Shown here in pieces: positions 22,171 to 33,749 of a stretch of 64,000 nt of DNA. Positions within the stretch are counted from its first letter, which is position 1; the number at the start of each line of letters is the position of its first letter. This DNA comes from Sisyra terminalis (Eukaryota > Arthropoda > Insecta > Neuroptera > Sisyridae): the NCBI GenBank assembly GCA_958496175.1, contig OY292280.1, positions 2,604,001-2,668,000 on the forward strand. Direction: 5' to 3'. Position numbers and translations under genes: made by a program. The notes beneath the pieces are model-generated. The model did not search any database, was not told the DNA's origin, and saw nothing but the letters and a program-made list of their open reading frames with translations.

Positions 22171-23039
22171 AAAGATGCATCAATTTTTATACCTAAGATC
22201 ATCAACAACCCCAAAATGCTATAATGCAATTTTCTTTATTCTTCTACCAATCCCCAACGCTTTCGATCATATTTCATCCCTTTACTACCCATTTTATTTC
22301 GGTGTTTCACATCCACATCAACCACCCCCAACCCCAACTACCCTCACACCTTCAACTCATCCCCCAACGCTTTTCATTCGCGATCCTTTCGCTTCTTATT
22401 TCATCCTTCATTCCTTAATTGGAAAATACTGCCAATTTATATACTCGCTTCAACATTCCCTCATTCTCGCCCTATAACTTCCACCCTCAACACCTCTTTC
22501 AAAAATTTTAAAAATAGAAACAAAATCCTGTACTTTCTTGAAAGAACAACTTTTTTTATTCGCTGGGGTTTGACTCCAAAAAAAAAATATTCCCCCCTTT
22601 CTATTTTCAATATAGTTGTTTTTCACCCTTAATATTTTTAAAGTTATACATCTTTACCGGCGTTTCAAAAAAATGTTAATCAGACTGAACTGTTAAAAAA
22701 ATGATGCTTTAAAATAACAATATGAAGTTACTCGCCAACGATTAGCGGACGAAATTTGGCCGATTTTTGGGAGCGATATGCATAATAGTAAAACGACTAA
22801 AACATTATCGCCAGTACAATAGTACAAATCAGATTCGCACTTGTTTTTCGTTTATCGTTTACTCGAACAATCGCGAATGAGATACGAAGTTATAGCTAGC
22901 AAACAATCAAGAAATATATACACTGTCATATACACTTGACAGTTTATTTCTTCTTTAAAACGGTTAGAGCCTTTAGAACATGGATCATTAAACTAAATAT
23001 TTTCGAATTTTACAGTCTATACAATAACCATATTGAAAC
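22171..23039. other. No gene seen
   Basis: A C-rich, T-rich strand (22200-22480), then AT-rich sequence. The frames at 22109-22477 follow the pyrimidine-rich composition. Confidence 0.45.
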
Positions 23040-23280
23040 ACCACTAGTAATTTTTCCGTGAAATATTTACCGCCTAATACTGGACTCAACTAACTAATGG
23101 TAAAAGTTAGCAATTGATTGAATGAAATCAAAATGACTGTTGAAACCAATGACAACAAGTAAGTTCAAAATTGAATCAATGATTGTATTTCACTCACACG
23201 TATGTGCTTACAATATTAATCTACCTTTGCCGAAATTAATACATGTATATTATTTGGGTTCACCTATTATTATTATAATA
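23040..23280 (+). repeat. Dispersed repeat, copy 1
   Basis: Shares GAAATATTTACCG, TTAGCAATTGA.TGAA, AAATGACTGTTGAAAC and an ACTCACA..TATGT end with 23690-23870, and in reverse with 53080-53260. Family unknown; no coding frame. Confidence 0.6.
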
Positions 23281-23689
23281 AGATTTAAAATGCATTTATA
23301 AGAAGTTATTCAATGTAATATTTAAAATAATGTATTCTAAGTCGATTAATACATTATATTTTTCTATATTTGATATAAAAATCTGTTTCAATACATAAAT
23401 ATAAATGGATTAACAAATATACAATTACTTTTGTATTAATATCATTGTTAGGGCGTTGCTATTTAAGATTGTTTATACATATCTATACATGATATTTAAT
23501 GAGAACAATCTACTTCTATATGGTAAATGTTTTCAATAAGTATTTTTCGAACAAGTGACCCAAGCTAATAATTCGGTTAAACGGTTAATCCATATAATAT
23601 GTATTGTACATTTTATATATGTAACCAAATATATAAGCATATAGTATCTAAGTAAAAATAGTCAATTTTATCTTTTATTTGAAAACCAG

Positions 23690-23870
23690 TAATTTGTCGT
23701 AAAATTTTCACAGCCCAGCACTGACACAACTGACAAATGGCTAAAATTAGCAATTGAATGAAGTCGAAATGACAGTTGAAACTAATGACATGGTAGTTCA
23801 AATTTGAGCCAATAATTAATATATTTGTTTTCCACTAACATGGATGTATTTAAAATTGTATCATATTTTA
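23690..23870 (+). repeat. Dispersed repeat, copy 2
   Basis: Same blocks as at 23040: TTAGCAATTGAATGAA, AAATGACAGTTGAAAC, AGTTCAAATTTGAGCC. Preceded by CAGCCCAGCACTGACAC, which corresponds to a more diverged block in copy 1. Confidence 0.6.
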
Positions 23871-24149
23871 GTAACCACAAATCTTATAACTGGTGTGCCA
23901 GTTCAGGCACTACCGGAAGAGGGTAGGGTAGTGGATTAAAAACCTATTTTTAACTATTCCAAAGAAGTATAACTTCTCACGAGCGGACTCAAGTATATAA
24001 ATTGTTTTTGGTAAACAATCTTGGTATCTATTCCTCTATGAAATATTTCTGATCTGAAAAATGAATATCATAGAACTAAGCATTCCACGTAGGAGCCAGT
24101 AAACCAAATCATAAAAACTTAGAGCTTAAGAAAGCTTTACACCAAAATT

Positions 24150-24995
24150 ATAGAGTCTTATGGAAAATTAAAAAATCCAGAATACCAGATAATTTTAATA
24201 TTGTATTTGGATATTTGATTCTTCCAGGTTTCAATATGGATCGTAGTAACAACACTGAAATTAATCAAAACAGGAGCTCCTCAAGGTATAGTACTGGTCC
24301 CATAGAACATACAACTTACATGCCAGGATGACGTCTTAGCTGGTACTGAAGAAATTCCAGAAGAACAGAAGATCAGCAAAACACCTAAAATGCCTTTACA
24401 AAATTATGGTAGATCTCATACTTGGGTTAATCACATAAAGTTAATACAAATACGAGACCACTTAAATAGGAAATTCAGAAGGATATATTTGTTGTTCGAG
24501 GAGTCATCTAATCTTTCTCTGGAAAAAGAAACTCCTGATCAATAACATTTTCTTAAAGCTGGTTTGAACAAATGGGAAATACATCCAATTTTAACATAGA
24601 AATACTCCAAAGGTTCCGGTTAAAAACACTACGGCAAATTATCAATGCCCCCTGCAATGTTAACATCACCAAAATACTTGGGAACACAAATGGTAAAACA
24701 GGAGATAAAAAGGTTCAGCGAAAGATACCTAGAAAGACTGGATGATCATTCGAATAACTAACTGGACTACAATGAGACTAAAAGACTTCAAAGTACTTAA
24801 TTAATAGTATGGACTAGTCTGCGGGGATAACTACTATATTTATGAGATATTTTAGAATCAATGCACTTATTGTACCACCGGTTTGGACATACGGAATCCA
24901 ACTATGGAGAACTGCAATTCCAATATAGAAATACTCCAGTGATTCCAGTCAACATTATTTTGATAAATCATTAAGAAGCATCCTCATGTATAAAT
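24150..24995 (+). pseudogene. Jockey-clade non-LTR retrotransposon, badly broken
   Basis: Several in-order Jockey-type blocks survive in shifting frames: LWKIKKSRIPDNFNIVFGYL (about 24158-24215); KTGAPQGIVLVP (about 24266-24302), the GVPQGSVLGP motif of the reverse transcriptase; WVNHIKLIQIRDHLNRKFRR (about 24424-24480); NFNIEILQRFRLKTLRQII (about 24587-24643); and VKQEIKRFSERYLERLDDH (about 24692-24750), the typical C-terminal tail. A second scrap, WTYGIQLWRTAI (about 24883-24920), then follows out of order, so at least two copies or a duplication are present. The FADD active-site region is not recognisable and there are many stops. Non-functional. Confidence 0.85.
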
Positions 24996-25000
24996 AAGAA

Positions 25001-25496
25001 TCTAATTGAGTCACTTATTCAGATGGTTTCAGAGAAACATAACATTCTTTAAATTTTCTGGATCCCCTGGAATTAGTACCAATCCAAAATGGTTTCAAAA
25101 GATCTCTAGATGACAGTTATAATTTGTTGGAAGACCTATCAGTATAAATCAAGAATAAGAAACTTACCACAAATATTGACATACAAGTTAAGTGTATCTA
25201 TAAATATATATTTTTGTCGTGCTTCTTATACATGAGGACAGAATTCAATAACGGTAAAGCGACAGATACAAAAGTCCAACAAAAAATATATATTTATAGA
25301 TACACTTAACTTGTATGTCAATATCTGTGGTAAGTTTCTTATTCTTGATTTATACTGATAGGTCTTCCAACAAATTATAACTGTCATCTAGAGAACTTTT
25401 GAAACCATTTTGGATTGAAACTAATTCCAGAGGATCCAGAAAATTTAAAGAATGTTATGTTTCTTTGAAACCATCTGAATAAGTGACTCAATTAGA
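25001..25496. repeat. Foldback: inverted repeat with ~216-bp arms
   Basis: 25001-25216 pairs with 25280-25496 with only scattered mismatches, around a spacer of about 63 bp. Matching pieces include TCTAATTGAGTCACTTATTC, ACTGTCATCTAGAGA, GATAGGTCTTCCAACAAA and AAGTGTATCTATAAATATAT with their complements. RNA from either strand would form a hairpin of about 500 nt. It lies directly after the Jockey remnant; the arms contain no recognisable coding. Confidence 0.9.
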
Positions 25497-25591
25497 TACC
25501 TAAGATTTACTTTAGGAGTACCAAAATATGTAAGGTACTTCAAGGTTTTGCGGATCTCAAAATAAAGCTTCCCAAAAGTAAGTTAGAAGCC

Positions 25592-25745
25592 TGGTGGCCG
25601 AGTGGTCGAAGTGATCACTCCAAAGCTGGAATGTATTTCGTATCGAGCAAATTTTTGATATTTTTCGATTTATAGATTTTGTTAATTCTAGAGTCTCTAA
25701 AGATTTTCGTGGATATTAAGCGGCGGTGTATAACGAAAAAAAATG
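25592..25745 (+). repeat. tRNA-derived SINE
   Basis: A box TGGCCGAGTGG at 25594, GTATCGAGCAAATTTTTGAT body, AGAGTCTCTAAAGA block and AAAAAAA tail near 25742. The B box is degenerate. Full length by comparison with 8471-8627. Confidence 0.75.
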
Positions 25746-28248
25746 AATTAAATTAATTTTATATTGATATACCAGAAGGATTTTTTTAAGGGAAGGTTTG
25801 TTGGTGTGAATAAAAATAAAAGGATTTTTTTATTTATTTTTTGTTGGGGGTTAATTAGGGAAGTATGTCAGATGTGAGTAATAATTTTTTATTTTAGAGA
25901 GCCTAATAAATATTTATAGGGTTGAAAAAAAAATCCCTTACAATTCAATCACAGGTTTTTAGCAAGTGCCAAATATTCATTGCAACAACTTAACAAGATA
26001 AATATTGGTGGTGGTAATTGTTAGTGGTTAATTCACCCTAGAATACCACCTCACGAAAAGTATTATGCTGAAAGCGATGTTCATACAGGAAAAAAGGTTA
26101 ACCCACCCTTATTCTGTGGCATTTAACCCACATATACATACATGTTTTTTTTATGAATGAACTCCGCTAAGGGTAGTTTTTTCGACGAGTTTTTTTTCAA
26201 TGGTAGAAAAAACATCTCACCCCTAACACATTACATGCGATATTTACTATACGTGTTCGGTGTATATACACAAAACATTATTATATTATTAAGTGCCAGA
26301 GCTAAGGGTAGTTTTTTTTTTCACATGTGCCGACACATTCAACTTTTTACAACCCTAATTAAAAAGTGATGTAAATATTTTTTTAAAGGTATATCATACG
26401 TTTTGTTGTTTGTATGGATAAGTGTGCGACACGTGGTTGAATGTTTTTTATCAACACAAAAACAACCCTTAGTGATAAAAAATTTTTTTTTTGTTAAATC
26501 ACCCATTACTACCCTCATTTCACTTGAAGGGATCAACACTAACTTTTTTTTTCGTACTAAATTAAAGCAATTCAATTGAAAATTTATAATAATGCAGAAA
26601 ATATAAATTACTGCTTTTAAAAGAAAAATATATGTATGCGATTCGTGGAAAATGGTATGTGTCTCGGATAAGTTCTGATAGGAAAGTATGGTTACACGTT
26701 TCGGTAAGAGATGTCGCGCCAAGCGCGACTGGTTGCTGCTACGCGTTGCATGAAAAACGGAAAATTTCTTTTTCTTTTTAACGATACTAGTTTTTCTTTT
26801 TATTATACATGAAAATATAAATAAGTATTACATGTGAAAACTAACAAAGAAATTTTCCAAACATATTTTACGAGAGAAAAACGATTTATGACGACGCGCA
26901 TTGAGGCAATAAAATAAATTTTCAACGCAATGCAATTTTCATTGGTGGCAAAGTTGAAAAGAAAATTTCAAACCATTAATTTGATAGAATTTCATTTCAG
27001 TTTTTCACCGCTTTTTTTTGCGATTTCTATCGTCCATTTCTTCATTCTGTTTTTGAGTCAATAACCTCTTCATCCCTTTTACCCTCCAAGACCATAAATT
27101 ACAATTATGATAATAAAAATCAATAGATTTATTAAATCCTTCGAATCCTTTCCATTCGGCTGGACTAGCATTAGTTAATCTCCCATTTAAAAACGTACCA
27201 TCCCCTTGAGACATCCCCCTCGGGAAAAAATTCGTTTCGACGTGAATTTTCTTCGATTTTCTTTGCTTTGATTTCTAATGGAAGCCATAATAATAACAAT
27301 TATTCAAATTATTTGATGCAAACAATAAACGAGACTTGTCTCGTAAATAAATGAGACGCGCATGGTTTCATTAGTTTCACCTTTACTTGACCCCTATGTA
27401 CCCCTTCCCAAGCCAAGACGCGAATTTACTATACACTAAAGGATTCAATGAGAAAAAATCAATCCCAACTATAAATTAATATCCTTTAGATTTGATCAAA
27501 TAATTTTATGGCAAATTATAGTCGATTAAATTCGCACATCAAAATACGTGGAAATCACCAACAAAAGCCAAAAAAAAAAAATTGCATTTTTAATGGAATT
27601 TTCATTATTTGCACACCTATTAAATGACTTCAGAAAATTCAATTAAATTTTCACCGAAAATCAAAAAATAATTCCGTTTTATTACTGAAAATAACAATAG
27701 TTAAAAAAAAATTCTTTAAGTTACAACAAAAAAAAATTAATATCGCAATGATAGTGTGGCGAAAGTAGGCACTTTCCACACGCTAACTATATTCATTACT
27801 TATTGAATAACAGTAATCCAAAAAAATATACTTTTTGTTCGAAAAAAAAAGTGTTAAATAAATCATATTTTTTGGCTACAATTTTACATTTGTATAAATA
27901 TATCTCATATAACAACCCTAAAATCAAAAGTAATTATTCCCCCCTTCACCTTTATAATAGAATTGGCTGAAAAAGTTAAATTAAAAAAAATTTTTTTTTT
28001 TTACTTCTAAAAATGCATAATAACTCTTTTCAATAGCAAATAAAGTGCATATACACTTCAGTACCAACAACTGGAATTTCAGAACACTTCAGAATACATC
28101 CATACTTTTAGATGATAGTGGAAATTGATCCTCAGATGTCTTTATTGAAAACTTACAATTTATACAATATATAAATTATATTTTCGCACTATTTATGTAA
28201 TATAACTTACAAAAGTCAACCAAATACCTAAATTGATACATCTTTTAA
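25746..28248. other. No gene seen
   Basis: AT-rich. A small CpG-rich island, TGTCGCGCCAAGCGCGAC, lies near 26711. The 127-codon minus frame 26339-26722 ends in it but shows no domain-like pattern. The remaining frames are short. Confidence 0.45.
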
Positions 28249-28292
28249 CGGATACGTATTTCGATTGTCAAGCAACTTCCTCAGTTGCCACT
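28249..28292 (-). ncRNA. Hammerhead motif, family HH-C, partly decayed
   Basis: On the minus strand both core boxes are kept: CTGAGGA at 28278-28284 (with the extra A) and GAAA at 28259-28262, and stem III ATACGTAT is perfect. Stem II is weakened (GTTGC against GACAAT), and the bases next to the cleavage site no longer pair well in stem I. Activity is doubtful. Confidence 0.6.
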
Positions 28293-28429
28293 GACTAGAA
28301 TTGGATTGCCCCGTACCTGCGTAACTCCGTTACTGAGTCACCAGGAAAAGTTAACATTTTCTCGTTTTCTTTTCTCTTCAGAGTGAAAAAAATCACTTCT
28401 TGCTTATAACTTGATCGTTTTGCCCAATT

Positions 28430-29130
28430 TTGTAAGAAATTAAATGCACTACAAAAAAGGTTGGGTATATTTTCACCGTCAATTTCACCATTAAGAAGAT
28501 ATTGACGATTGAAGTGTGATAATTTTAAGAAAAAAATATTTTTTGCTCTTGAATTTTTAAGTTGCAAACCAATATGAACTATGAAATGTGCAATATATAA
28601 TTCTGTAGGAAATTTTATGCTCTACAAAAATATTTTCGATTTTCGAAAAAATAACGATTTTTGGTCAATAATTATCTCTCAACAATAAATAAAGCAAAAA
28701 TTTTCTTTTTCAATATAGCCAAACATAGTTACGTCTAAAATATAATTAAAATATCAGTAGTAGTATTTTTTTATTGATACAAATTAAAGTTCTTAAGAAA
28801 GTCTCAAATTTCATGAATTAAATTGAAACTTTTCAAATTACTTATCCTAAACTGCTAAGATTGGTAATTATTAAAATTTGATGGCAAATATCTCTTAAAC
28901 GCTTAATTTTATCGATTAAGCAAGTGTTTTTTTTTTTTTTTTGTAGAGCATTACATTTCCTACAAAATTATGTATTGCACATTTCAAAACTCATAAGCAA
29001 AAAATAAATTTTTCTTAAAATATTCAAACTTAAATCGACAATATCTTATTTAATGGTAAAATTAGCGACAAATGTATAAGCAACCTTTTTTGTAGAGTAT
29101 TAAATATCCTATAAAATTATATGTAAAATT
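28430..29130. repeat. Inverted repeat of a dispersed family
   Basis: 28430-28640 on the minus strand and 28940-29130 on the plus strand share TTTTTTGTAGAGCATTA, TCCTACAAAATTAT, TGCACATTTC and the AATATCTT end. Shorter relatives lie at 5440-5640 and 41220-41290. Direct copies of AATTATTAAAATTTGATG lie at about 28866 and 29161. Non-coding. Confidence 0.6.
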
Positions 29131-29200
29131 TTGCAAATTGGTTTCATTTTAGGATTGGAAATTATTAAAATTTGATGATTATCTCTTAAACGTTTCATTT

Positions 29201-29917
29201 TCGACCGAAACTAGTTTTTACGGCCGAAACTGAATTTCAGCATCAGTTTTAGTTTCGGCCGAAACCGAAACTTCCATATAAGGTAATTTTTTCGTAGAAA
29301 AAAAGTTAATCAAAGTTATTCTGTCTTTACTTTTAAATCCTATAGGTATTCCTTAATCATTTAGTCCCTAATATTTGAGCTAATCATTAATATAGCCTAT
29401 TATTACCATTTCTTATTTCAAATAAATTATTTATACTGAAGTAAGGGGTTGATTTGAAAGAAATGCACCTAATATTTCTTTTTTTTTTTTTAGTTATGAA
29501 TTAGTAAGAAGAAGTTAGTTAGTAGAAAGTTAGTTACGAATAACAAAATAATTAAAAAAAAGTTACAAAACAAAATTACTTTTAATCTAATACGTTTAGG
29601 GATATAAAATATATAGTACTCTTTCTTATACCATAAAACAAAATAAATTATTTTAAACTTTGATCAGTTTTCTTTCGAATTGAAAAAAAAATTAATGATA
29701 ATATTAATGAGCTGATAGTCATCAGTATTAATAGTAGAAGAATCAAATAATAAGTGAAAAACAATAATTTTTTTCACATTTTTATTTCACAACTTCATTT
29801 TCGGTTTCGGTCGTAGTTTCGGCTTGATGACTGCCGAAACCGAAATTAAGCTGCAACTCGTTTTTTTAGGCGAAACTAGACTGAAACCGAAACCAAAACG
29901 AAAGTTTGGTCGGACAC
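29201..29917 (+). mobile_element. MITE-A, longest copy (about 717 bp)
   Basis: Starts TCGACCGAAACTAG (the first few bases of the terminus are lost) and ends TTTGGTCGGACAC. It contains both the left interior seen at 6740 and 44010 and the right interior seen at 15417, so it is the best guide to the full element. No transposase frame is present. Confidence 0.8.
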
Positions 29918-31153
29918 CAAAATCAGGTGATTATTTTGATTAAGACCATGTATAATTCGCGGGGGTATAGTAATTTATTCGCGAGGGTTTCCATAGTGTA
30001 CGTATCTATGAGTGCAAATCTCGTATGGTAGTTAATTTTTTGTAAATTATATTAGTTTTGGAAGCTTATTATTTTTGCAGTCTTATAGATTTTAATTGGA
30101 AGTCAAAATTCGTTTTTGAAATTTCGCTGAAATTCGTTTGGCGTTGTTTACTTTGCAGGGTTGCAATGGGGTGGTCAAGTTGTAAAAGATGAAATGTGGT
30201 AGTCTGGATCGAGTTTTTGGCTTGTAAAAGAGCTGAGCTCAAAGATGGATTGATATAAATTTTGTTGCGAAAGGGTGTTGGAACTGACCCCTTTGGATGG
30301 GTGAAAAAAGATGCTAGAAAGAGAAGATAGGTGCTAGGAGCGGCTTGGAGTGGGACAGACGATGTGAACGACTGCAATTGAGATTTTTATTAATTTTTCA
30401 AACAAGGGATGCTGTGAAGGGTTGATTATGGTAGGTAAAGTCTAGACCAGGTACAAGTTTTTTGCATTGATCATCTTTTTTTCGCCACGCACATTGATGC
30501 ATTCAGGTGAAATTTTTATTTTCTATTTGGACACAATGGGGATGGTTTTTTCGATTGTGCTCGGCCTAGCAACCCCAACGGATTTGATCCAAATGGCGAG
30601 GTGGGTTTTTCAGTTGCTCTGGAACTTTGGAATCGCGTGTTCGCCTGTTTTTTTTTGGGTCCGCGCTTTTTGGTTAAGGAAAAATTTTTGTGAAAATTTA
30701 AGATTTTTTTTTTGTATCGTGATTCCAATTGGGAAATTTTTGGAACCAGATTTTGGAACTTATTTTGGCAATCTAAAAATTGTTTGTGTAACTCAGTTTG
30801 GACAAGAGTCGAAATTTAGCAACTCATTTTTGGGATTTTTTTTTCGTTTTGGAGAAAATCAAAATTTTCAGCAAATCTAAACGGTATTAGTTGGGCATAG
30901 GGAAAAATATTTCCGGAGTTAATATGCATTCGTGGGCAGTGTGTGTGTTCGCTCTGGAAAAGTGGAAAATTCTCAGGGATTAGATTTAAGCTCAGTTTTT
31001 ATTTAATTTAATTGATTCGCTTGGGATATTCTTTGCACATTTTCCGACGTAGACGAGAAAAATAAAGGTTCGTATATGAAAATTTTTCTTTTTATTTTTT
31101 GTTCCCACAAGGATTCTTTCGTCGCATATTTTTAGCCAAGTAGCCTTGACCGA
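29918..31153. other. No gene seen
   Basis: T-rich plus strand around 30460-30860; the 137-codon frame there is rich in F, L and W because of that composition. Nothing repeat-like was recognised. Confidence 0.45.
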
Positions 31154-31335
31154 TTTGATCGAGTCTCATATGGTTGAATTGTATAAAAAAAGGTTTTCCT
31201 CCAAAAAAAAAATATGAAAAAATCCCCTCCTCCCCCTCACCCCACCTTCTGCCGCAAGATTGGTGGGTTTGGGAAATTTTTTCGGGCCATGTTTTTCGCG
31301 TGTGTGTTTACATAGTGAGGCTCTACATGCGTTTC
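31154..31335 (+). repeat. Direct repeat, copy 1 of two
   Basis: About 182 bp nearly identical to 32796-32976: TGATCGAGTCTCATATGGTT, a C-rich block (CCCTCCTCCCCCTCACCCC), GGTGGGTTTGGGAA and CATAGTGAGGCTCTACATGC. The copies are 1.64 kb apart and bracket a Penelope terminus. Confidence 0.85.
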
Positions 31336-32447
31336 TCACTTCCTGACAAAATCGTTTGGCTTATTTAAAATGTGTTTCGTTTCAAGCGATGCACTTTTTG
31401 CGTCGTTTTGTATTTGAAAAACTGGCTATTTTTAAACTATTCGTATGTGCAGATTTTTGCATAGATATATTTATACATTAGCCGAACAAAAACCTCCACA
31501 AATCCATCTGAATTCAAAAAATGTTTCGAAAATATCCAAAATCGATCGATTTTTTGTATCACCTTCTACAATAAATCGATATTTAATCACCAAAAATCGA
31601 TCATTTACCCTTACCGAACCAAAAAACGTAATTCTAAGTGAAATCCTCAAAAATTTTCAATCCAATTTTTGGGGATTTTTTAACAAAACCACCCAAATCT
31701 ACTGATCATAAGCCAGAAAAATCCAAAATTTTTGATAAAAAAAAATATTTTTTTTTTCAATTTTTCCGAATTTCATTTTGATTCGGTGGTAACCTCAAAC
31801 AAAAACACCATCTAAAAATATATGAATTTTCCCGTTTCTTTCTACGTTAACTCTGGGGTCTGCTGCTGGGCAAAATATTTATAGTTATAAAATTGGCACA
31901 CACGAGAAAACGGGGGGAAGAAAATACATCATCGAAGCGCATTTTCCTCGATGTCATGTTTGGAAAACATGAAGGAAATCATCAATTCGACGCCGGCGAG
32001 AAAAAACCACGCTCCCCCCGAAAAATGCCACCCTCACCCCGCGCCAACACCCAACACCGACGCCCAATCAATCGTAATGCTTCAAACGTTCGCGAAAAAT
32101 TCGCAAAAGAATGTGTCGTCTATTTGGAAATCACGAATTTTCCCACATTACCGTCTCACAACGAAACAACGCCTACTTCAATAAATTGAACCAATATTTT
32201 CCCTCTGCACCCTTATAATTATCTTTTAGCTCCCCTAAATTGAAACTTAATACGGAAAATGAAAGAAGCACGTTCTTAAACACACTCAATTTAAAAAAAA
32301 ATGAATGCAAGAAAATGACAAGAAAATTGAAAAATTAATTTTCCCTGTCTTTTTCGTATTTTCCATCAAGTTGTACTCAGAATATCAAATTAGAAATCCA
32401 CCCTTAAAAATATTCAAAATTCACATGTTTAAATGTATAAAATTATA
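31336..32447. other. No gene seen
   Basis: Mixed sequence between the two direct repeats. Two overlapping plus frames at 31893-32189 have no domain-like pattern. Confidence 0.45.
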
Positions 32448-32668
32448 AATTGATGATAAAATTCAGATCTCAGCTTTTATTACTATTATTTATTTCTTGA
32501 ATTCAATATTTTTTTTATATATTTAACTAATATATTTTTTGTGATTCAAGAAGCCTGATGAAGTTATGATACGCAACGAAACGTTGCTAATTTGAATATT
32601 AAAAAACCGTAAATAAAAAAACCGATCTTAAACAATCTGAATTGTTTTCTTATTTAAAATTATAAACC
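32448..32668 (+). mobile_element. Penelope-like terminus (pseudo-LTR piece)
   Basis: Holds an HH-A ribozyme motif and the same 3' sequence as 9424-9545 (AAAAAAACCGATCTTAAA, AATCTGAATTG, TCTTATTTA). Just upstream, ATAAAATTCAGATCTCAGC is the reverse complement of sequence that follows the element ends at 9550 and 60250. So two opposed ends of the element are joined with nothing coding between them. Confidence 0.75.
32544..32597 (+). ncRNA. Hammerhead ribozyme motif, family HH-A
   Basis: Stem I ATTCAA/TTGAAT with inner GC/GC; CTGATGA plus extra A; stem II GTTATG-ATA-CGCAAC with one A-C mismatch; GAAA; stem III ACGT; cleavage triplet GTT, allowed because position 17 may be A, C or U. Same 54-nt length as the other three copies. 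Confidence 0.82.
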
Positions 32669-32795
32669 TAATCAAAAATAATTTATTAAAAATTGCTCAC
32701 CCCTCCCTTATTAATTTGCAATCTAATGGGAAAAAAAAAATCCTTCTTTTGTTGTTTCAATTAAGTTTCAATCTGTAAAAGAGTTTTAAAAATTT

Positions 32796-32976
32796 TTGAT
32801 CGAGTCTCATATGGTTGAATTGTATAAAAAAAGGTTTTCTTCTAAAAAAAATTATATGAAAAAATCCCACCCCTCCCCTCCCCCATCTTATGCTGCAAAA
32901 TTGGTGGGTTTGGGAATTTTTTTTGGGCCATGTTTTTCGCGTATGTGTTTACATAGTGAGGCTCTACATGCGTTTA
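32796..32976 (+). repeat. Direct repeat, copy 2 of two
   Basis: Counterpart of 31154-31335 with a few substitutions and small length changes in its A and T runs. The repeats do not begin TG and end CA and no retroviral-type genes lie between them, so they are not LTRs. Confidence 0.85.
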
Positions 32977-33029
32977 CTTTTTTTAATGTATTTTAATAAA
33001 ATTAACTTTTTAATTTTTTTTACCCCCCA

Positions 33030-33350
33030 CCATTTAGAGTTTCACAGGTGATTTAAAAAATTCAATACTTTTATAACCCAAATATTTTTCAGCTGAGACG
33101 TTTACTTTCGTATGTTTTTTTTTTTTGTAATTTAAAAAACTAGAAAATTCTTTCGTATTGAGATTTGAATCCGTTATCTACCTGTTTAGGAGTGGCCACC
33201 TTGATCACTCGTCCTCAAATATCGTAAAATTAAGTCATAATTTTTACATTTTCCGAAGGTTACTTGCCTTGGATTTTGGTTACCAAAGTTTAGTTCGAAA
33301 TCAAAACAAAAATACGCGGGTATGACGCATATATTTAAAATTCACACCCT
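33030..33350 (-). repeat. 270-bp satellite unit, inverted, with SINE-head motif
   Basis: The minus-strand reading matches one unit of the array at 33750-35080: GACGAGTGATCAAGGTGGCC (33193-33215 region), CCAAGGCAAGTAACCTTC, and AAGGGTGTGAATTTTAAATA. So one unit stands inverted relative to the main array, about 0.5 kb away. Confidence 0.6.
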
Positions 33351-33482
33351 TATATGTACCAAGTTGAAAATTTTTTAGAAACCTGTAAATTTGTAGACAC
33401 CTACAGAAGTGTAGGTTTTTATTATGTATTAAGTGTTGATTTTTTTTATATTTTTCTTAAAAATCTTTCAAAGCCGAGTGGC

Positions 33483-33651
33483 TTAGTGGCCGAGTGGTCT
33501 AGATGGTCCACTTCAAAACTGATATGTGTTGGATTCGATCCTCGTATCGAGCAAATTTTCCATATTTCTCGATTATGAAATTTTATAAGCCCTAGAGTCG
33601 CTAAAGATCTTAGTAGTTATAAAGCGACGATAAATAACAATTAAAAAAAAA
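33483..33651 (+). repeat. tRNA-derived SINE, near full length
   Basis: A box TGGCCGAGTGG at 33487 and a good B box, GGATTCGATCC, about 45 bases later. Body with GTATCGAGCAAATTTTC, AGAGTCGCTAAAGA, AAGCGACGATAAATAAC and an A tail. Together with 8471 this is one of the two copies with both promoter boxes well preserved. Confidence 0.82.
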
Positions 33652-33749
33652 CTTTAAGTATTAAACTATTACCCTAGTTAAATACCCTTCTTTTTCATCT
33701 ATACAATATTGTTCTCAATTAATATGGTATCAAGGAAAAAAAAATTAAT

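Noticed and set aside
21539..22183. 214-codon open frame on the minus strand, the longest in the window
   Set aside because: It runs through the CpG-rich patch where stop codons are rare. Its translation has irregular cysteine/arginine-rich then AT-derived composition with no domain pattern.
30467..30880. 137-codon plus frame rich in F, L and W
   Set aside because: The plus strand is T-rich here, which by itself gives hydrophobic-rich frames.
31154..32976. LTR retrotransposon suggested by the 182-bp direct repeats
   Set aside because: No TG...CA ends, no primer-binding site or polypurine tract seen, and no gag-pol frames between them.
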